From Acinetobacter portensis (lineage in GTDB: Bacteria > Pseudomonadota > Gammaproteobacteria > Pseudomonadales > Moraxellaceae), in assembly GCF_009372215.1 (NCBI RefSeq), contig NZ_LWRV01000034.1, forward strand, positions 1 through 61,636: 61,636 bases of DNA, in the 5' to 3' direction. How positions within the stretch are numbered: position 1 is the stretch's first letter; the number at the start of each line of letters is the position of its first letter. The notes beneath the pieces are model-generated. The model worked only from the letters and a program-made list of their open reading frames with translations, was not told where the DNA came from and ran no database searches. The position numbers were made by a program, and so were the translations under genes. Below are positions 36,337 through 46,745 of the stretch, piece by piece.

Positions 36337-37128
36337 ATGTCGGGTTCAACGATTACGCCGTGGGTAGTTGGTAATTGGAAGATGAATCCAATGCAGGCCG
36401 ATGCTCAACAACTTATTCAAGATTTCAAAAGTTTATTACAAGCTCATCCAATCGATGAAAGCAGCTGCTATATCGGTGTAGCTCCTATAACTTTAGCGCT
36501 TACAACAACTCAAACAGCGTTAAGTTCAGCGAATCGTATGGTTTATACTGTCGCTCAAGATTTATCTCGAATTGCAGCAACAGGTGCTTATACAGGTGAA
36601 GTAAGCGCTGAATTGCTAAAAGATAGTCAAATTAACTTTGTTTTGATTGGGCATTCAGAACGTCGAGAAATTTTCGGTGAATCAGCTCAAATCTTAAATG
36701 AAAAAATGAAGAATGCATTAAATGCAGGTTTGACTGTTATTTATTGTGTTGGTGAAAGCTTAGAACAGCGTGAAAGTGGTCAAGCAGAGCAGGTTGTTTT
36801 ACAGCAAATTTGTGATATTGCAACGGTTGTTGACAGTGAACAATGGCAAAATATTGTTATTGCTTACGAACCCATTTGGGCGATTGGAACAGGTAAAACT
36901 GCTTCACCTGCAGATGCTCAAGCAATGCATGCACAAATTCGTGAAGGTTTAAGCCAAATTACGACCTATGGTCAAAGTATGGCAATTCTCTATGGTGGTA
37001 GTGTTAAACCTGAAAATGCAGTAGAGTTAGCGGCCTGTCCAGATATCAATGGTGCGCTCGTAGGTGGTGCATCATTAAATGCAGAGTCATTCCATAAAAT
37101 TGCTCATGCATTTGCAAATACAAAATAA
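36337..37128 (+). CDS. tpiA: Triose-phosphate isomerase
   Basis: Glycolytic/gluconeogenic TIM-barrel enzyme of 263 residues from the chosen ATG (MSGSTITPW). N and K in VVGNWKMN, the catalytic His in [12 protein letters not shown], the catalytic Glu in [15 protein letters not shown] (loop 6) and YGGSVKPEN are all present. A longer in-frame ATG at 36295 would add a 14-residue extension atypical for the family. secG follows 13 bases later. Confidence 0.97.
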   Translation: MSGSTITPWVVGNWKMNPMQADAQQLIQDFKSLLQAHPIDESSCYIGVAPITLALTTTQTALSSANRMVYTVAQDLSRIAATGAYTGEVSAELLKDSQINFVLIGHSERREIFGESAQILNEKMKNALNAGLTVIYCVGESLEQRESGQAEQVVLQQICDIATVVDSEQWQNIVIAYEPIWAIGTGKTASPADAQAMHAQIREGLSQITTYGQSMAILYGGSVKPENAVELAACPDINGALVGGASLNAESFHKIAHAFANTK

Positions 37129-37141
37129 TTAGGAGTTCAGC

Positions 37142-37471
37142 ATGCATACTTTTGTGCTGGTAGTACATATTATCTTAGCCGTTTTAATGATTGGTCTGAT
37201 TTTAGTTCAACATGGTAAAGGTGCAGATGCAGGTGCTTCTTTTGGTGGTGGTGGTGCAGCAACAGTATTTGGTGCATCAGGTTCTGGTAGCTTTTTAACT
37301 CGCTTAATTGCAGTTTTAACGGCACTTTTTTTTGTTACAAGCCTTACGCTAGCCGTATTTGCGAAGAAACAGACAACAGATGCGTATAGCTTGAAATCGG
37401 TAAATACCACGACTTCGACACCAGCTACACTGCCTGAAACTTCACCAACTGCACCTAAAACAGGCGAATAA
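37142..37471 (+). CDS. secG: Preprotein translocase subunit SecG
   Basis: Small inner-membrane partner of SecYE, 109 residues. Two membrane helices (about 3-23 and 53-74) flank the conserved GLILVQHGKGADAGASFGGG-type loop (broken here at family positions). The C-terminal Thr/Pro-rich tail is disordered. AGGAGTTCAGC precedes the ATG. The tpiA-secG-tRNA-Leu order is standard. Confidence 0.95.
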   Translation: MHTFVLVVHIILAVLMIGLILVQHGKGADAGASFGGGGAATVFGASGSGSFLTRLIAVLTALFFVTSLTLAVFAKKQTTDAYSLKSVNTTTSTPATLPETSPTAPKTGE

Positions 37472-37524
37472 GTCCAATTAAACCTTTCTTTTTTGGTTTG
37501 ATGCGACTAGAATGCCTCACTGCT

Positions 37525-37609
37525 GCGGTGGTGGTGGAATTGGTAGACACGCTACCTTGAGGTGGTAGTGCTTTCGGGCGTGGGGGTTCAAGTCCCCCCT
37601 TCCGCACCA
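37525..37609 (+). tRNA. tRNA-Leu (GAG)
   Basis: 85 bases with encoded CCA. D-loop GGAATTGGTAGACA, anticodon GAG in TTGAGGT, a variable arm (GTGCTTTCGGGCGT) and T-arm GGGGGTTCAAGTCCCCC match leucine tRNA. In the acceptor stem GCGGTGG/CTTCCGC, position 5:68 reads T opposite T, a mismatch worth checking. Confidence 0.95.
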
Positions 37610-37656
37610 AATTATTAATCCAGAATATAATTTGGTGTAAGCAGTAAATCTATAGT

Positions 37657-37733
<77 letters not shown>

Positions 37734-37779
37734 CTTCCAATTAAGGTGCAACTTAATTGGGCGAAAACTGAAAGTTTGA

Positions 37780-37808
37780 TTGAAAATGATCAGTATTTTG
37801 TATATAAT
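37780..37808 (+). promoter_or_regulatory. Promoter of the second initiator tRNA
   Basis: TTGAAA at 37780-37785 and TATAAT at 37803-37808 are separated by exactly 17 bases, with the tRNA beginning 13 bases further. This is a near-consensus sigma-70 promoter between the two identical tRNA genes. Confidence 0.75.
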
Positions 37809-37821
37809 TTTTGCACGTTGA

Positions 37822-37898
<77 letters not shown>

Positions 37899-37909
37899 AG
37901 TTTCTAAAG

Positions 37910-37938
37910 AGAGGCTCACAACAAAGGTGGGCCTTTTT
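37910..37938 (+). terminator. Terminator after the tRNA cluster
   Basis: AGGCTCAC at 37912-37919 pairs with GTGGGCCT at 37927-37934, followed by TTTTT. Confidence 0.8.
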
Positions 37939-37970
37939 GCACAGTGGACTTTGGTTTTCTGTGTAATAAT

Positions 37971-37992
37971 GGGGCGATTACGCCCTTTTTTA
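37971..37992 (+). terminator. Second terminator-like hairpin before rimP
   Basis: GGGCG-ATTA-CGCCC at 37972-37985 followed by TTTTTTATT. It may back up the tRNA terminator or act as an attenuator in the rimP leader. Confidence 0.7.
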
Positions 37993-38113
37993 TTATCTAT
38001 CGTGTAGTGTCGACAATTTTTTGGTCAAATCGTCATGATTCACTACTACAATAGTTCTATATTGGCTTGTAGTGGCCGTTGACCATTTAATTTCACAAAT
38101 TTGACGAGAGTAA

Positions 38114-38638
38114 ATGAAGCTATCAAATAAAACTCAAGTACTTCAGGACCTTATTGCTCCAGCAGTACAAGCATGTAATGTAGATCTTTGGGGTATTGAA
38201 TTTACACCTCAAGGTAAACGTTCTTTATTGCGTATTTATATCGACAAAGCAGTCGATGCAAGCGCAGAAACTATCGCGAATGAAGATGGTGAAGAAGAGC
38301 AAGGTCGTGGTATTGGCGTTCAAGATTGCGTACGCGTAACACAACAAGTCGGTGCAATGCTTGACGTACATGATCCAATTTCTGGTGAATATGCACTTGA
38401 AGTGTCATCTCCAGGTTGGGATCGTCCTTTCTTTCAACTAGAGCAAATGTCAGCGTATATTGGTCAACAGGTTGCCTTACGTTTGATTAGCGCAGTAGAA
38501 AAACGTCGTAAATTTCAAGCAAAACTCATTACTGTTGATCTTGAAAATGAAATGATTCAGGTTGAAGTTGAAAACCAACAAGTATTGGACATCGATAGTC
38601 ACAATATTGATAAAGCGAATTTGATCTTTCAAGATTAA
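38114..38638 (+). CDS. rimP: Ribosome maturation factor RimP
   Basis: 30S subunit assembly factor of 174 residues, first gene of rimP-nusA-infB-rbfA. N-terminal domain LWGIEF and LLRIYID, followed by [20 protein letters not shown] and the [18 protein letters not shown] motif, then the SH3-like C-terminal domain. An insertion of about 15 residues ([16 protein letters not shown]) after IDKA is longer and more acidic than in E. coli RimP. Confidence 0.96.
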   Translation: MKLSNKTQVLQDLIAPAVQACNVDLWGIEFTPQGKRSLLRIYIDKAVDASAETIANEDGEEEQGRGIGVQDCVRVTQQVGAMLDVHDPISGEYALEVSSPGWDRPFFQLEQMSAYIGQQVALRLISAVEKRRKFQAKLITVDLENEMIQVEVENQQVLDIDSHNIDKANLIFQD

Positions 38639-38672
38639 TTGAATAAATAAGAATCTGACGAATAGGTGACTC

Positions 38673-40157
38673 ATGGCACGCGAAATTCTTACTGTAGTAG
38701 AAACAGTTAGTAACGAAAAGGGTGTACCTCGTGATGCGATTTTTGAAGCGCTCGAACAAGCTCTAGTTGCAGCAACTAAAAAGAAATTCTATGAAGGTAC
38801 ACACTCTGAAGAAGCACGTTTACGTGTAGAGATTGACCGTAAAACTGGTGACTACAGCACTTTCCGTCAATGGGAAGTTGTTGCCGATGAAGATCATGAA
38901 ATGCCTGCATGTCAAGATGCGATTTCTGATCTAGATCCAGAACAATGGGCAATTGGCGATATTCGTGAGTTAGAAGTTGAATCGATTGACTTCGGACGTA
39001 TTGCTGCACAAATTGCGAAACAAGTGATTGTTCAAAAAATTCGTGAAGCAGAGCGTGCTTTAATTGCAGATGCATATGAAGCAAAAGTTGGTGAACTTAT
39101 CTACGGTGAAGTTAAAAAACAAACTAAAGATGGTTTCATTATCGACTTAGGTGACAATGCTGAAGCATATCTTGCGCGCGAAGAAATGATTGCAAAAGAA
39201 ATTCTTCGTCCTAAGCAACGCGTAAATGCAATTTTATATAATGTGAATCGCGAAGGTCGTGGCGCACAATTGTTATTGACTCGTTCTAAGCCTGAAATGC
39301 TTATTTCATTAATGACGAAAGAAATTCCTGAAATTTCTGAAGAAATTATCGAAATTAAAGCAGCAGCTCGTCTGCCTGGTGTACGTGCTAAAATTGCTGT
39401 AAAAACAAACGACCATCGTATTGATCCTGTTGGTGCTTGTATTGGTATGCGTGGTACACGTATCCAAGCAGTTCAATCAGAGTTAAATGGTGAACGTATT
39501 GATGTCGTTGTATGGTCTGATGATCCTGCACAATATATCGCAAGTGCTTTAGAGCCTGCTGATGTATCGGGCATTGTGATTGATGAAGAAGAACGTACTG
39601 CTGATATTATTTTTGCGACAAGCGATCAATTGGCACGTGCAATCGGTTCACAAGGTCAAAACGTACGTTTAGCATCTGAGTTGACTGGTTACAAGCTTAA
39701 TATGATGCTTGAAGAAGAATACCATGCACGTCAGCAAAATGAAGCACAACAATATTTAGATATGTTTGTTGGTCGTCTAGATATTGCTGAAGATCTTGCA
39801 ATGGCATTGGTCGAAATGGGCTTCACTTCTTTGGAAGAGATTGCTTATGTACCAGCAGAAACATTTGATGAAATCGAATTAGATGCTGAAGTTGTAGAAA
39901 TGTTACAAAGTCGTGCAAAAGAAGTGACTTTGGCTGATGCATTGAAACAACAAGAAAACATCCAAGATCCGAGTGACGAACTTCTAGCAATGGAAGGAAT
40001 GACACAAGAGATCGCTTATGCGCTTGCTGCTCGTGGTGTGGTAACAATTGATGATCTTGCTGATCAGGCAACTGATGATATCGAAGATATTGAAGGTTTA
40101 GGTGCTGAAAAAGCGGGTCAACTCATTATGAAAGCGCGCGAATCATGGTTTAACTAG
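38673..40157 (+). CDS. nusA: Transcription termination/antitermination factor NusA
   Basis: RNA polymerase-binding factor of 494 residues. The N-terminal domain (about 1-125), S1 domain (GELIYGEVKKQTKDGFIIDL), two KH domains (GACIGMRGTRIQAV; RAIGSQGQNVRLA) and two C-terminal acidic helix-hairpin-helix repeats (about 360-425 and 435-494) give the full E. coli-type architecture. It lies 34 bases after rimP. GGTGACTC lies before the ATG. Confidence 0.97.
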   Translation: MAREILTVVETVSNEKGVPRDAIFEALEQALVAATKKKFYEGTHSEEARLRVEIDRKTGDYSTFRQWEVVADEDHEMPACQDAISDLDPEQWAIGDIRELEVESIDFGRIAAQIAKQVIVQKIREAERALIADAYEAKVGELIYGEVKKQTKDGFIIDLGDNAEAYLAREEMIAKEILRPKQRVNAILYNVNREGRGAQLLLTRSKPEMLISLMTKEIPEISEEIIEIKAAARLPGVRAKIAVKTNDHRIDPVGACIGMRGTRIQAVQSELNGERIDVVVWSDDPAQYIASALEPADVSGIVIDEEERTADIIFATSDQLARAIGSQGQNVRLASELTGYKLNMMLEEEYHARQQNEAQQYLDMFVGRLDIAEDLAMALVEMGFTSLEEIAYVPAETFDEIELDAEVVEMLQSRAKEVTLADALKQQENIQDPSDELLAMEGMTQEIAYALAARGVVTIDDLADQATDDIEDIEGLGAEKAGQLIMKARESWFN

Positions 40158-40167
40158 GAGATAATAT

Positions 40168-42876
40168 ATGACGGACAAGTCGATTAAAGAGTTGGCACTC
40201 AGTGTGGGTCGTCCAATTGAGAAGCTCCTGGAACAGGTTCGTGATGCTGGCTTACCGCAAAGTAAAGCTGACGATATTATTTCTACTGAACAACAAGATA
40301 CCTTAGTCAACCATTTGAAAAAAATTCATGGTCAAGATACAGGTAATGCAGGACAAATCACGTTGAAACGTAAAACTACCAGTACTGCTAAAGTGGCAAG
40401 TACATCAGGTAAAGCGAAAACGATTAATGTAGAAGTTCGCAAGAAACATACATTTGTTAAGCCAGATCCTGAACAAATTAAAGCTGAAGCTTTAGCGAAA
40501 GCTGAAGAACAAGCGAAACAAGCAACTCAAAATGTTGCGAATAAATCTACAGCGAAAGCTGAAACACCATCACAGTCTTCTGGTGCAAGTAAAGCATTAG
40601 AAGCGATGCGTGCTGCTGCAAAGCAAACAACTGAAAAGCAAGAAGTATCTAAAGCGGCTGTTGTTGTTAAGCGTAAATCTACAAACAAACCTGTTGTGAA
40701 AGCACAAGTTAAACAAGTAGAAACACCTGAACAAAAACGCGCACGTGAAGCTCAAGCCGCACAATTAAAAGCGACTGAAGAAGCAGCACGTCGTAAGTCA
40801 GCTGAAGAAGCTCAACAACGTACGCTTGAACAAATGCGCCAAATGGCAACTAAGTACTCTAGTGATGATGCTACTACTGCAACTATTCGTGTAGTAGATG
40901 ATTCACCACTGGCTGCTGGTCTTGTTGGTCAAGCATACGAAGATTCATTTGCGAAAGAAGACCGCGAGATTAAACGTGGTACGAATACACCAACTGCACG
41001 TGCACCGAAAAAAGGTGGTCGTCGTGGTCAGGAAGAGCAAAGCTTCAGTAAGCAACCTAAACGTGGTTTGAAAACAAGTCAGGGCAACAAGCACGGCTTT
41101 GAAAAACCAGTTAAAAAACAAGTTTATGATGTTGAAATCGGTGAAACGATTGTTGTTGCTGACTTAGCTGCAAAAATGGCAATCAAGGTTCGTGAAGTTA
41201 TTAAATCACTTATGAAAATGGGTGAATTGGTTACTCAAAACCAAGCGATTGAACAAGATATTGCTGCACTTGTTGTAGAAGAAATGGGTCATAACCCAGT
41301 TCGTGTATCTGATACTCAAGCGGAAGATAACTTACTTGAAGCTGCTGAAGTTGCTCGTGGTGCGCAATCTACACGTGCACCAGTAGTGACAATCATGGGT
41401 CACGTTGACCATGGTAAAACATCGCTTCTTGACCGTATTCGTCGTGCTAAAGTTGCACAAGGCGAAGCGGGCGGTATTACACAGCATATCGGTGCTTACC
41501 ACGTTACAACTGAAAAAGGTATTATCACTTTCCTAGATACTCCGGGACACGCAGCGTTTACTGCTATGCGTTCACGTGGTGCGAAAGCGACTGATATCGT
41601 AGTTCTTGTTGTTGCAGCTGATGATGGTGTAATGCCACAAACAGCGGAAGCAATTGATCATGCTCGTGCTGCAGGTACTCCAATTATTGTTGCAATCAAC
41701 AAAATGGATAAAGAATCTGCTGATCCAGATCGCGTATTGAATGAATTGACTGCGAAACAAATCGTCCCTGAACAATGGGGTGGTGATGTTCCAGTAGCAA
41801 TGGTTTCAGCACATTCTGGTCAAGGTATTGATGAACTTCTAGATCTTATTTCAATTCAAGCAGAAATGTTAGAGTTGAAAGCGTCTGAAGAAGGTGCTGC
41901 ACAAGGTGTTGTAATTGAAGCACGTGTAGATAACAGCCGTGGTGCTGTAACATCTATCCTTGTTCAAAATGGTACATTGAAAGTGGGTGATTTAGTACTT
42001 GCTGGTTCATCTTATGGTCGCGTTCGTGCGATGACTGATGAAAACGGTAATCGTATTAAGTCTGCAGGTCCTTCAATTCCAGTTGAAATTTTAGGTCTTC
42101 CAGAAGCGCCAATGGCGGGTGATGAAGTTCTTGTTGTAACAGATGAGAAGAAAGCACGTGAAGTTGCCGATGCACGTATGGATCGTGAACGTCAAAAACG
42201 TCTTGAACGTCAATCTGCTATGCGTCTTGAAAACATCATGGCGTCTATGGGCAAGAAAGATGTGCCTATCGTTAACGTTGTTCTTAAAACTGACGTACGC
42301 GGTACATTAGAAGCACTTCATGTTGCGCTTGCTGAACTTGCAACTGACGAAGTTAAAGTACGTATTATCGGTTCAGGTGTTGGTGCAATCACTGAGTCTG
42401 ACGTTACACTTGCTGAATCTTCAGAAGCTGTTCTTCTTGGCTTTAACGTACGTGCGGACAACACTGCTCGTCAAAAAGCAGATGCGGATAGCATTGATAT
42501 TCGTTACTACTCAGTAATCTATCAATTGATTGATGATGTTAAAGCGGCAATGAGCGGTAAGCTTGAGCCAGAACATCGTGAAACAATTCTTGGTGTTGCT
42601 CAAGTACGTGAAGTATTCCACTCAAGTAAATTCGGTGCGGCTGCAGGCTGTATGGTGCTTGAAGGTACATTACATCGCAATAAACCAATTCGCGTATTAC
42701 GTGATGACGTGGTTGTGTTCCAAGGTGAGCTTGAATCTCTTCGTCGCTATAAAGAAGTCGTTGAAGATGTTCGTGCTGGTATGGAATGTGGTCTTGCGGT
42801 TAAAGGTTATAAAGACATTAAAGCACTTGATAAGATTGAAGTGTACGATGTTAAATTAATTAAACGGAGTCTTTAA
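40168..42876 (+). CDS. infB: Translation initiation factor IF-2
   Basis: GTPase of 902 residues that brings initiator tRNA to the 30S subunit; two initiator tRNA genes lie 2 kb upstream. An N-terminal IF2_N domain (about 1-52) and a long Lys/Ala/Glu/Gln-rich linker (about 60-300) precede a second IF2_N-like domain and the G domain: [25 protein letters not shown]. Domains II, III and C2 follow. GGAGATAAT precedes the ATG, 10 bases after nusA. A shorter IF-2 from an internal start is possible but not evident. Confidence 0.98.
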   Translation: MTDKSIKELALSVGRPIEKLLEQVRDAGLPQSKADDIISTEQQDTLVNHLKKIHGQDTGNAGQITLKRKTTSTAKVASTSGKAKTINVEVRKKHTFVKPDPEQIKAEALAKAEEQAKQATQNVANKSTAKAETPSQSSGASKALEAMRAAAKQTTEKQEVSKAAVVVKRKSTNKPVVKAQVKQVETPEQKRAREAQAAQLKATEEAARRKSAEEAQQRTLEQMRQMATKYSSDDATTATIRVVDDSPLAAGLVGQAYEDSFAKEDREIKRGTNTPTARAPKKGGRRGQEEQSFSKQPKRGLKTSQGNKHGFEKPVKKQVYDVEIGETIVVADLAAKMAIKVREVIKSLMKMGELVTQNQAIEQDIAALVVEEMGHNPVRVSDTQAEDNLLEAAEVARGAQSTRAPVVTIMGHVDHGKTSLLDRIRRAKVAQGEAGGITQHIGAYHVTTEKGIITFLDTPGHAAFTAMRSRGAKATDIVVLVVAADDGVMPQTAEAIDHARAAGTPIIVAINKMDKESADPDRVLNELTAKQIVPEQWGGDVPVAMVSAHSGQGIDELLDLISIQAEMLELKASEEGAAQGVVIEARVDNSRGAVTSILVQNGTLKVGDLVLAGSSYGRVRAMTDENGNRIKSAGPSIPVEILGLPEAPMAGDEVLVVTDEKKAREVADARMDRERQKRLERQSAMRLENIMASMGKKDVPIVNVVLKTDVRGTLEALHVALAELATDEVKVRIIGSGVGAITESDVTLAESSEAVLLGFNVRADNTARQKADADSIDIRYYSVIYQLIDDVKAAMSGKLEPEHRETILGVAQVREVFHSSKFGAAAGCMVLEGTLHRNKPIRVLRDDVVVFQGELESLRRYKEVVEDVRAGMECGLAVKGYKDIKALDKIEVYDVKLIKRSL

Positions 42877-43280
42877 TGGCGGGTAGTCAACGTCTGAAGC
42901 GCATGGCGGATACTGTACAACGCGAGTTGTCTGAGCTTATCCGTCAAGAGCTTAAAGATCCACGCTTAGGTGGTCTTGTGACCATCTCTGCTGTGAAGGT
43001 TAGCCCAGATTTAGGATATGCTGAAGTATACGTAACAGTGATGGGACGTGAACTTGGCGATGACCAAAGTGAAGTGGCAAATAAGGAAACTTTAGATGTA
43101 TTAAATAGTGCATCTGGTTTCTTGCGTCATGAATTGGGTCGTCGTATTAAAACGCGCATTACACCGCGTTTGCGTTTCCATTACGATAAGACGAATGCTT
43201 ATGGTAATTATATGTTTGGTCTAATTGCAGAAGCAGTGAAGGATTTACCTCCTGTTGAAGCAAAACAAGATGATGAATAA
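42876..43280 (+). CDS. rbfA: Ribosome-binding factor A
   Basis: Late 30S assembly factor of 134 residues, KH-like fold. RLKRMADTVQRELSELI, KDPRLGGLVTISAVKVSPDL and LRFHYDKT match the family. The ATG overlaps the infB stop by one base (TAATG), so it is translationally coupled to infB. It is last in the operon, followed by a strong terminator. Confidence 0.96.
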   Translation: MAGSQRLKRMADTVQRELSELIRQELKDPRLGGLVTISAVKVSPDLGYAEVYVTVMGRELGDDQSEVANKETLDVLNSASGFLRHELGRRIKTRITPRLRFHYDKTNAYGNYMFGLIAEAVKDLPPVEAKQDDE

Positions 43281-43293
43281 TTTGCTGTAATTG

Positions 43294-43325
43294 TAAAAAA
43301 GCCACCTTAGGGTGGCTTTTTTATA
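43294..43325. terminator. Bidirectional terminator, rbfA / mrpG
   Basis: AAAAAAGCCACC-TTAG-GGTGGCTTTTTT, between the convergent rimP-rbfA and mrp operons. Confidence 0.9.
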
Positions 43326-43359
43326 TCTAATATTTTGACTTATAAATTGATTCTAAAAA

Positions 43360-43761
43360 TTAATGTAAGTCATCTTTGGTTGATTTACTTTTTGCGTGGA
43401 AAGCACGTCGACGTGTACGTTGCCACGGTAAAGGACGATCAATAGTTTCGGGTACATCACCACTCATAGATCTTAAACGTAAATGTAATGCTGCTTGAGC
43501 CATTAAATTTGCAGATACTGGTGCTGTGATAAACGTGAATAACGTAATTAAAATTTCAGCGAAGCCAAAGCGACCTTGAAAAGCTGAGTAAATCATTGAA
43601 GCTAATAAAAAACTACCTAAACCAAGCGTGCCAGATTTTGTTGGTGCATGTAAGCGCATAAATAAATCGGGGAGCCGAACCATACCAATACTACCGATGA
43701 GTATGAAAAAAGCACCAACCAGTAAAAATATTGAAACGAGAATTTCCATAACAAGTTGCAT
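43360..43761 (-). CDS. mrpG: Na+(K+)/H+ antiporter subunit G (MrpG/MnhG)
   Basis: A 133-residue membrane protein with three helices and the family stretch GSIGMVRLPDLFMRLHAPTKSGTLG. It is the last subunit of the Mrp complex. A charged C-terminal tail (about 105-133) is cytoplasmic. AGGAG eight bases before the ATG at 43761 supports this start over an internal ATG. The start lies 12 bases after mrpF. Confidence 0.93.
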   Translation of the reverse strand: MQLVMEILVSIFLLVGAFFILIGSIGMVRLPDLFMRLHAPTKSGTLGLGSFLLASMIYSAFQGRFGFAEILITLFTFITAPVSANLMAQAALHLRLRSMSGDVPETIDRPLPWQRTRRRAFHAKSKSTKDDLH

Positions 43762-43772
43762 AGTCTGTTCTC

Positions 43773-44048
43773 CTAATCAATCACATGGCCAGATGTAAAA
43801 TATCTAGCCAAAGCAGTTGTTGAAACGAAACCAAGCATTGCAACAAGTAATGCACCTTCAAATAATGATGTGCTTGCCCAATAAATGCCTAAAACCACAA
43901 TTAAGCAAATTGAATTTAAAAATAAGGTATCTAAGGCCAAGAGGCGATCTACGATAGACGGTCCCATAATTAAACGAACAAGGCATAAGAACATCGAGAT
44001 TGTAATTGCAATCATGCAAATACTTAAAGCGTAGGGCAAAATGCTCAT
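43773..44048 (-). CDS. mrpF: Na+(K+)/H+ antiporter subunit F (MrpF/MnhF)
   Basis: A 91-residue protein with three membrane helices. The family mark RLIMGPSIVDRLLALDTL is present near residues 26-43. It overlaps the mrpE stop by 4 bases. It is needed for antiporter complex assembly in characterised Mrp systems. Confidence 0.93.
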   Translation of the reverse strand: MSILPYALSICMIAITISMFLCLVRLIMGPSIVDRLLALDTLFLNSICLIVVLGIYWASTSLFEGALLVAMLGFVSTTALARYFTSGHVID

Positions 44049-44566
44049 GATTTATCTCCTGCTTTCACGCCAAAAATACGCATTAAAGGTTGCTCATAGC
44101 GAGCCTTAATGGTCTTAATTTCATTTTCAACATCATCGGTACTCAAGGCATGAACGAGAATATCGCAACGATCTTGATCAATACCCGCTGTGACTGTACC
44201 TGGGGTGGTGGTAATAATCATCGCGAGAAGTGAATTAACTTCTTCGTGTTGTGAGTCTAGTGGTACGCGGAACCATTTAGGGTGTAGGTTTTTGGTTGGC
44301 CCTAGAACTAATTTTGCGACATTGATGTTGCACAGAATAATATCCCACACGACAATTAAAAATAATTTAACAGCTTCCATCCAATGAATACTGCCAGTAC
44401 GGTCAATAAATTGGTTCAGGAGTTTTGGGATAGAAATTGCCAAAACAAAAGCCATAAGCAAGGTGGCAGCATCTAAACTATGTGCCAACATTACCCAGCT
44501 TAAACCACACAGCACTGAAACAAGCGGATGGGGAAACCAGCAGTCTACAAAAGATTTTTTTTGCAT
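44045..44566 (-). CDS. mrpE: Na+(K+)/H+ antiporter subunit E (MrpE/MnhE)
   Basis: About 173 residues from the chosen ATG at 44566 (MQKKSFVDC), which lies one base beyond the mrpD stop codon and 8 bases after GGAGAAAC. A longer in-frame ATG at 44596 lies inside mrpD. Two membrane helices lie near the N-terminus, followed by the soluble domain with TTPGTVTAGID, typical of MrpE. Confidence 0.92.
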   Translation of the reverse strand: MQKKSFVDCWFPHPLVSVLCGLSWVMLAHSLDAATLLMAFVLAISIPKLLNQFIDRTGSIHWMEAVKLFLIVVWDIILCNINVAKLVLGPTKNLHPKWFRVPLDSQHEEVNSLLAMIITTTPGTVTAGIDQDRCDILVHALSTDDVENEIKTIKARYEQPLMRIFGVKAGDKS

Positions 44567-44567
44567 A

Positions 44568-46376
44568 TTATGGTTTCTCCATTGGTTTAAGTTCATCTAT
44601 TTCAGGGTGATCTTCTTGAATGTCCTGTTCTAAAATTTGACGTTTTTTAAACTCAGAAATATGTTCACCATCTAGCGTATCCTTAGAAATAACATAAGGA
44701 ATTAAGTGTGCATTTGGATCTACAGTTTCACCGCCATATTTCGTTTCTGGTAGATTTCCTGCATCAAAAGGTTGAACGCTAATAAACTCGCCATGTTCAT
44801 CTTTTTTCAAGAACATTGCTTCATATAATGCATTGTTTTGAATTTGCTGTGCAGTATTAGAGACATAGTTGTAAATTGGATTTGCAAATACAACATACAT
44901 CATTAATGTGCCGAGTAAAATGTAGATGGCTATATCGTTACGTTTTGGGGCAATTTCAGGTAAAGCTTGGTATGTTTTAAATTCATCTTTTGATGGGTCA
45001 TTTTCAGGCTTAGTTGAGCGCCAGAATAGGACAAAGCCAACACGTGTAAATGCAATAATACTTAAAAGACTGACCACTAAAACTGTAATGATAATGATCA
45101 GTTGATACGGTGAATTTGCGGTTGCTTGTAAAAGGAATACTTTACCAAAGAAACCACTGAAAGGGGGTAAACCTGCCATCATTAGAGCAATGATGAAGTA
45201 GGTAATAGAAACAACTTTATGTTGCTTCATTTGTGGTGCAATTTTAAAGTGATCTTTAAATTCACCACGTTGGGATGTAATCCAACCAGACAGTAAATAA
45301 AAAGCCGCACCAATAAGCGTACTGTGTACAAGGTAGTACAATGCTGCTGCCCAAGCTTGCGTATTGAATAGTGATATTGCAATAAGAATTGTGCCAATAG
45401 ATGACAAAATCATAAAGCCAACAAAGCGTCTTAGGCGTTCAGCACCAATCGCACAAATTGCACCATAAAGCGAAGTAATTAAACCGATAGGTAATAATAA
45501 GTTTTGTAGAATTGAACGGCTTAAATCATCATCAAATACTGTGCCATTTACCCGTAAAATAGAGTAAATACCCACTTTGGTCATAATGGTGAAAATAGCA
45601 GCTACAGGTGTGGTTGCAACGGCATAGGTTTTGGGTAGCCAAAAACCTACAGGTAACATGGCTGCTTTAATACCAAAGACAACAAATAAAAGTAATCCAC
45701 CTGCAACTGCAAGTTTATGCTGATCGGGCTCAAGTAATGGCATGAGTCGTGCGACATCAGCCATATTTAAACTACCAACACTGCCGTAAATCATGCCTAA
45801 GCCAATAAGGAAAAGGGCAGAAGCGAGTAAGTTGATGGTGACGTAATGAATGCCCAATTGAAATCTTGCTCTGCCTTGTCCGTGAAGTAAGAGGACATAA
45901 GAGGCCATGAGTAAAATTTCAAAGAATACGAATAAGTTAAATAAATCGCCTGTCAGGAATGCACCACAAAGTCCCATCAATAAAAAATGGAACATGGCAT
46001 GGAAGTAACGTCCACGCTCATCCCATTCTTTACTTGCATACCACATAACAGGAACAGCAAGCCCATAGGTGAGTACCAACATAAATGCAGAAAGTTGGTC
46101 GAGGACTAAGACAATACCAAAAGGAGCTGCCCATTCACTGAGGTTATAAACCGTAATTTGACCACTACTTGCAAAAATCAAATAGTTAATTGCGGTGAAT
46201 AAGCCCAGTGCCGAAGAAACGTAACTGATACCACGACGCCAAGGTTGGCGCCAATCGTGCGCAAGTGAACCTGAACCAGGGTTGCCTAAAAGTACTAAAA
46301 TAAATGCAGTAATTGCAGGAATTAAAATACTAAAAATAGGAGTATGTTGTGTCCAAAATTGGAGGATGTCATTCAT
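44568..46376 (-). CDS. mrpD: Na+(K+)/H+ antiporter subunit D (MrpD/MnhD)
   Basis: A 602-residue proton-translocating subunit related to NuoM/NuoN. About 14 membrane helices carry the proton_antipo_M core (FFEILLMASYVLLL with the key Glu; GIKAAMLPVGFWLP with the key Lys). A roughly 100-residue hydrophilic C-terminal tail, rich in Glu, Asp and Lys, follows the last helix (about 480-500) and is longer than in the Bacillus protein. The start overlaps the mrpC stop by one base. Confidence 0.94.
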   Translation of the reverse strand: MNDILQFWTQHTPIFSILIPAITAFILVLLGNPGSGSLAHDWRQPWRRGISYVSSALGLFTAINYLIFASSGQITVYNLSEWAAPFGIVLVLDQLSAFMLVLTYGLAVPVMWYASKEWDERGRYFHAMFHFLLMGLCGAFLTGDLFNLFVFFEILLMASYVLLLHGQGRARFQLGIHYVTINLLASALFLIGLGMIYGSVGSLNMADVARLMPLLEPDQHKLAVAGGLLLFVVFGIKAAMLPVGFWLPKTYAVATTPVAAIFTIMTKVGIYSILRVNGTVFDDDLSRSILQNLLLPIGLITSLYGAICAIGAERLRRFVGFMILSSIGTILIAISLFNTQAWAAALYYLVHSTLIGAAFYLLSGWITSQRGEFKDHFKIAPQMKQHKVVSITYFIIALMMAGLPPFSGFFGKVFLLQATANSPYQLIIIITVLVVSLLSIIAFTRVGFVLFWRSTKPENDPSKDEFKTYQALPEIAPKRNDIAIYILLGTLMMYVVFANPIYNYVSNTAQQIQNNALYEAMFLKKDEHGEFISVQPFDAGNLPETKYGGETVDPNAHLIPYVISKDTLDGEHISEFKKRQILEQDIQEDHPEIDELKPMEKP

Positions 46377-46741
46377 TATGGCTCATCCTCACGTGGGTCA
46401 ATTTGCGGTATTTCTTCTTTTGAGTCAACGTGGTCTGTTCCTGTTTCAAAACGACTGCGTAATGCAAGTTGCACAATAAATGCTGTTGTTGCAAAACCAA
46501 TGACGATTGCCGTTAAAACTAAAGCTTGTGGAAGTGGATCTGTTACGCGTTCTGTTGCTGTAAGTACGGCAGGTGCATTGACCTGAATACGTCCCATAGC
46601 AAATAAAAACAAATTCACGGCATAACCAATCATGGCTAAACCAAGCACTACAGGGAATGTACGCGCACGTAGGATTAAATAAATGCCTGTTGCGGTGAGT
46701 AATCCAATAGAAGAGGCGAGTAAAATTTCTAAACTAATCAT
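46376..46741 (-). CDS. mrpC: Na+(K+)/H+ antiporter subunit C (MrpC/MnhC)
   Basis: About 121 residues from the chosen ATG (MISLEILLASSIG), three membrane helices, related to NuoK. VVLGLAMIGYAVNLFLFAMGR is typical. An in-frame extension to 46795 lies within mrpAB and is unlikely. The polar C-terminus (residues about 100-121) is acidic. Confidence 0.93.
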   Translation of the reverse strand: MISLEILLASSIGLLTATGIYLILRARTFPVVLGLAMIGYAVNLFLFAMGRIQVNAPAVLTATERVTDPLPQALVLTAIVIGFATTAFIVQLALRSRFETGTDHVDSKEEIPQIDPREDEP

Positions 46742-46745
46742 ATTT

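Noticed and set aside
42563..42859. 98-codon frame inside infB
   Set aside because: Same-strand alternative frame of a highly conserved gene; product has no domain-like features.
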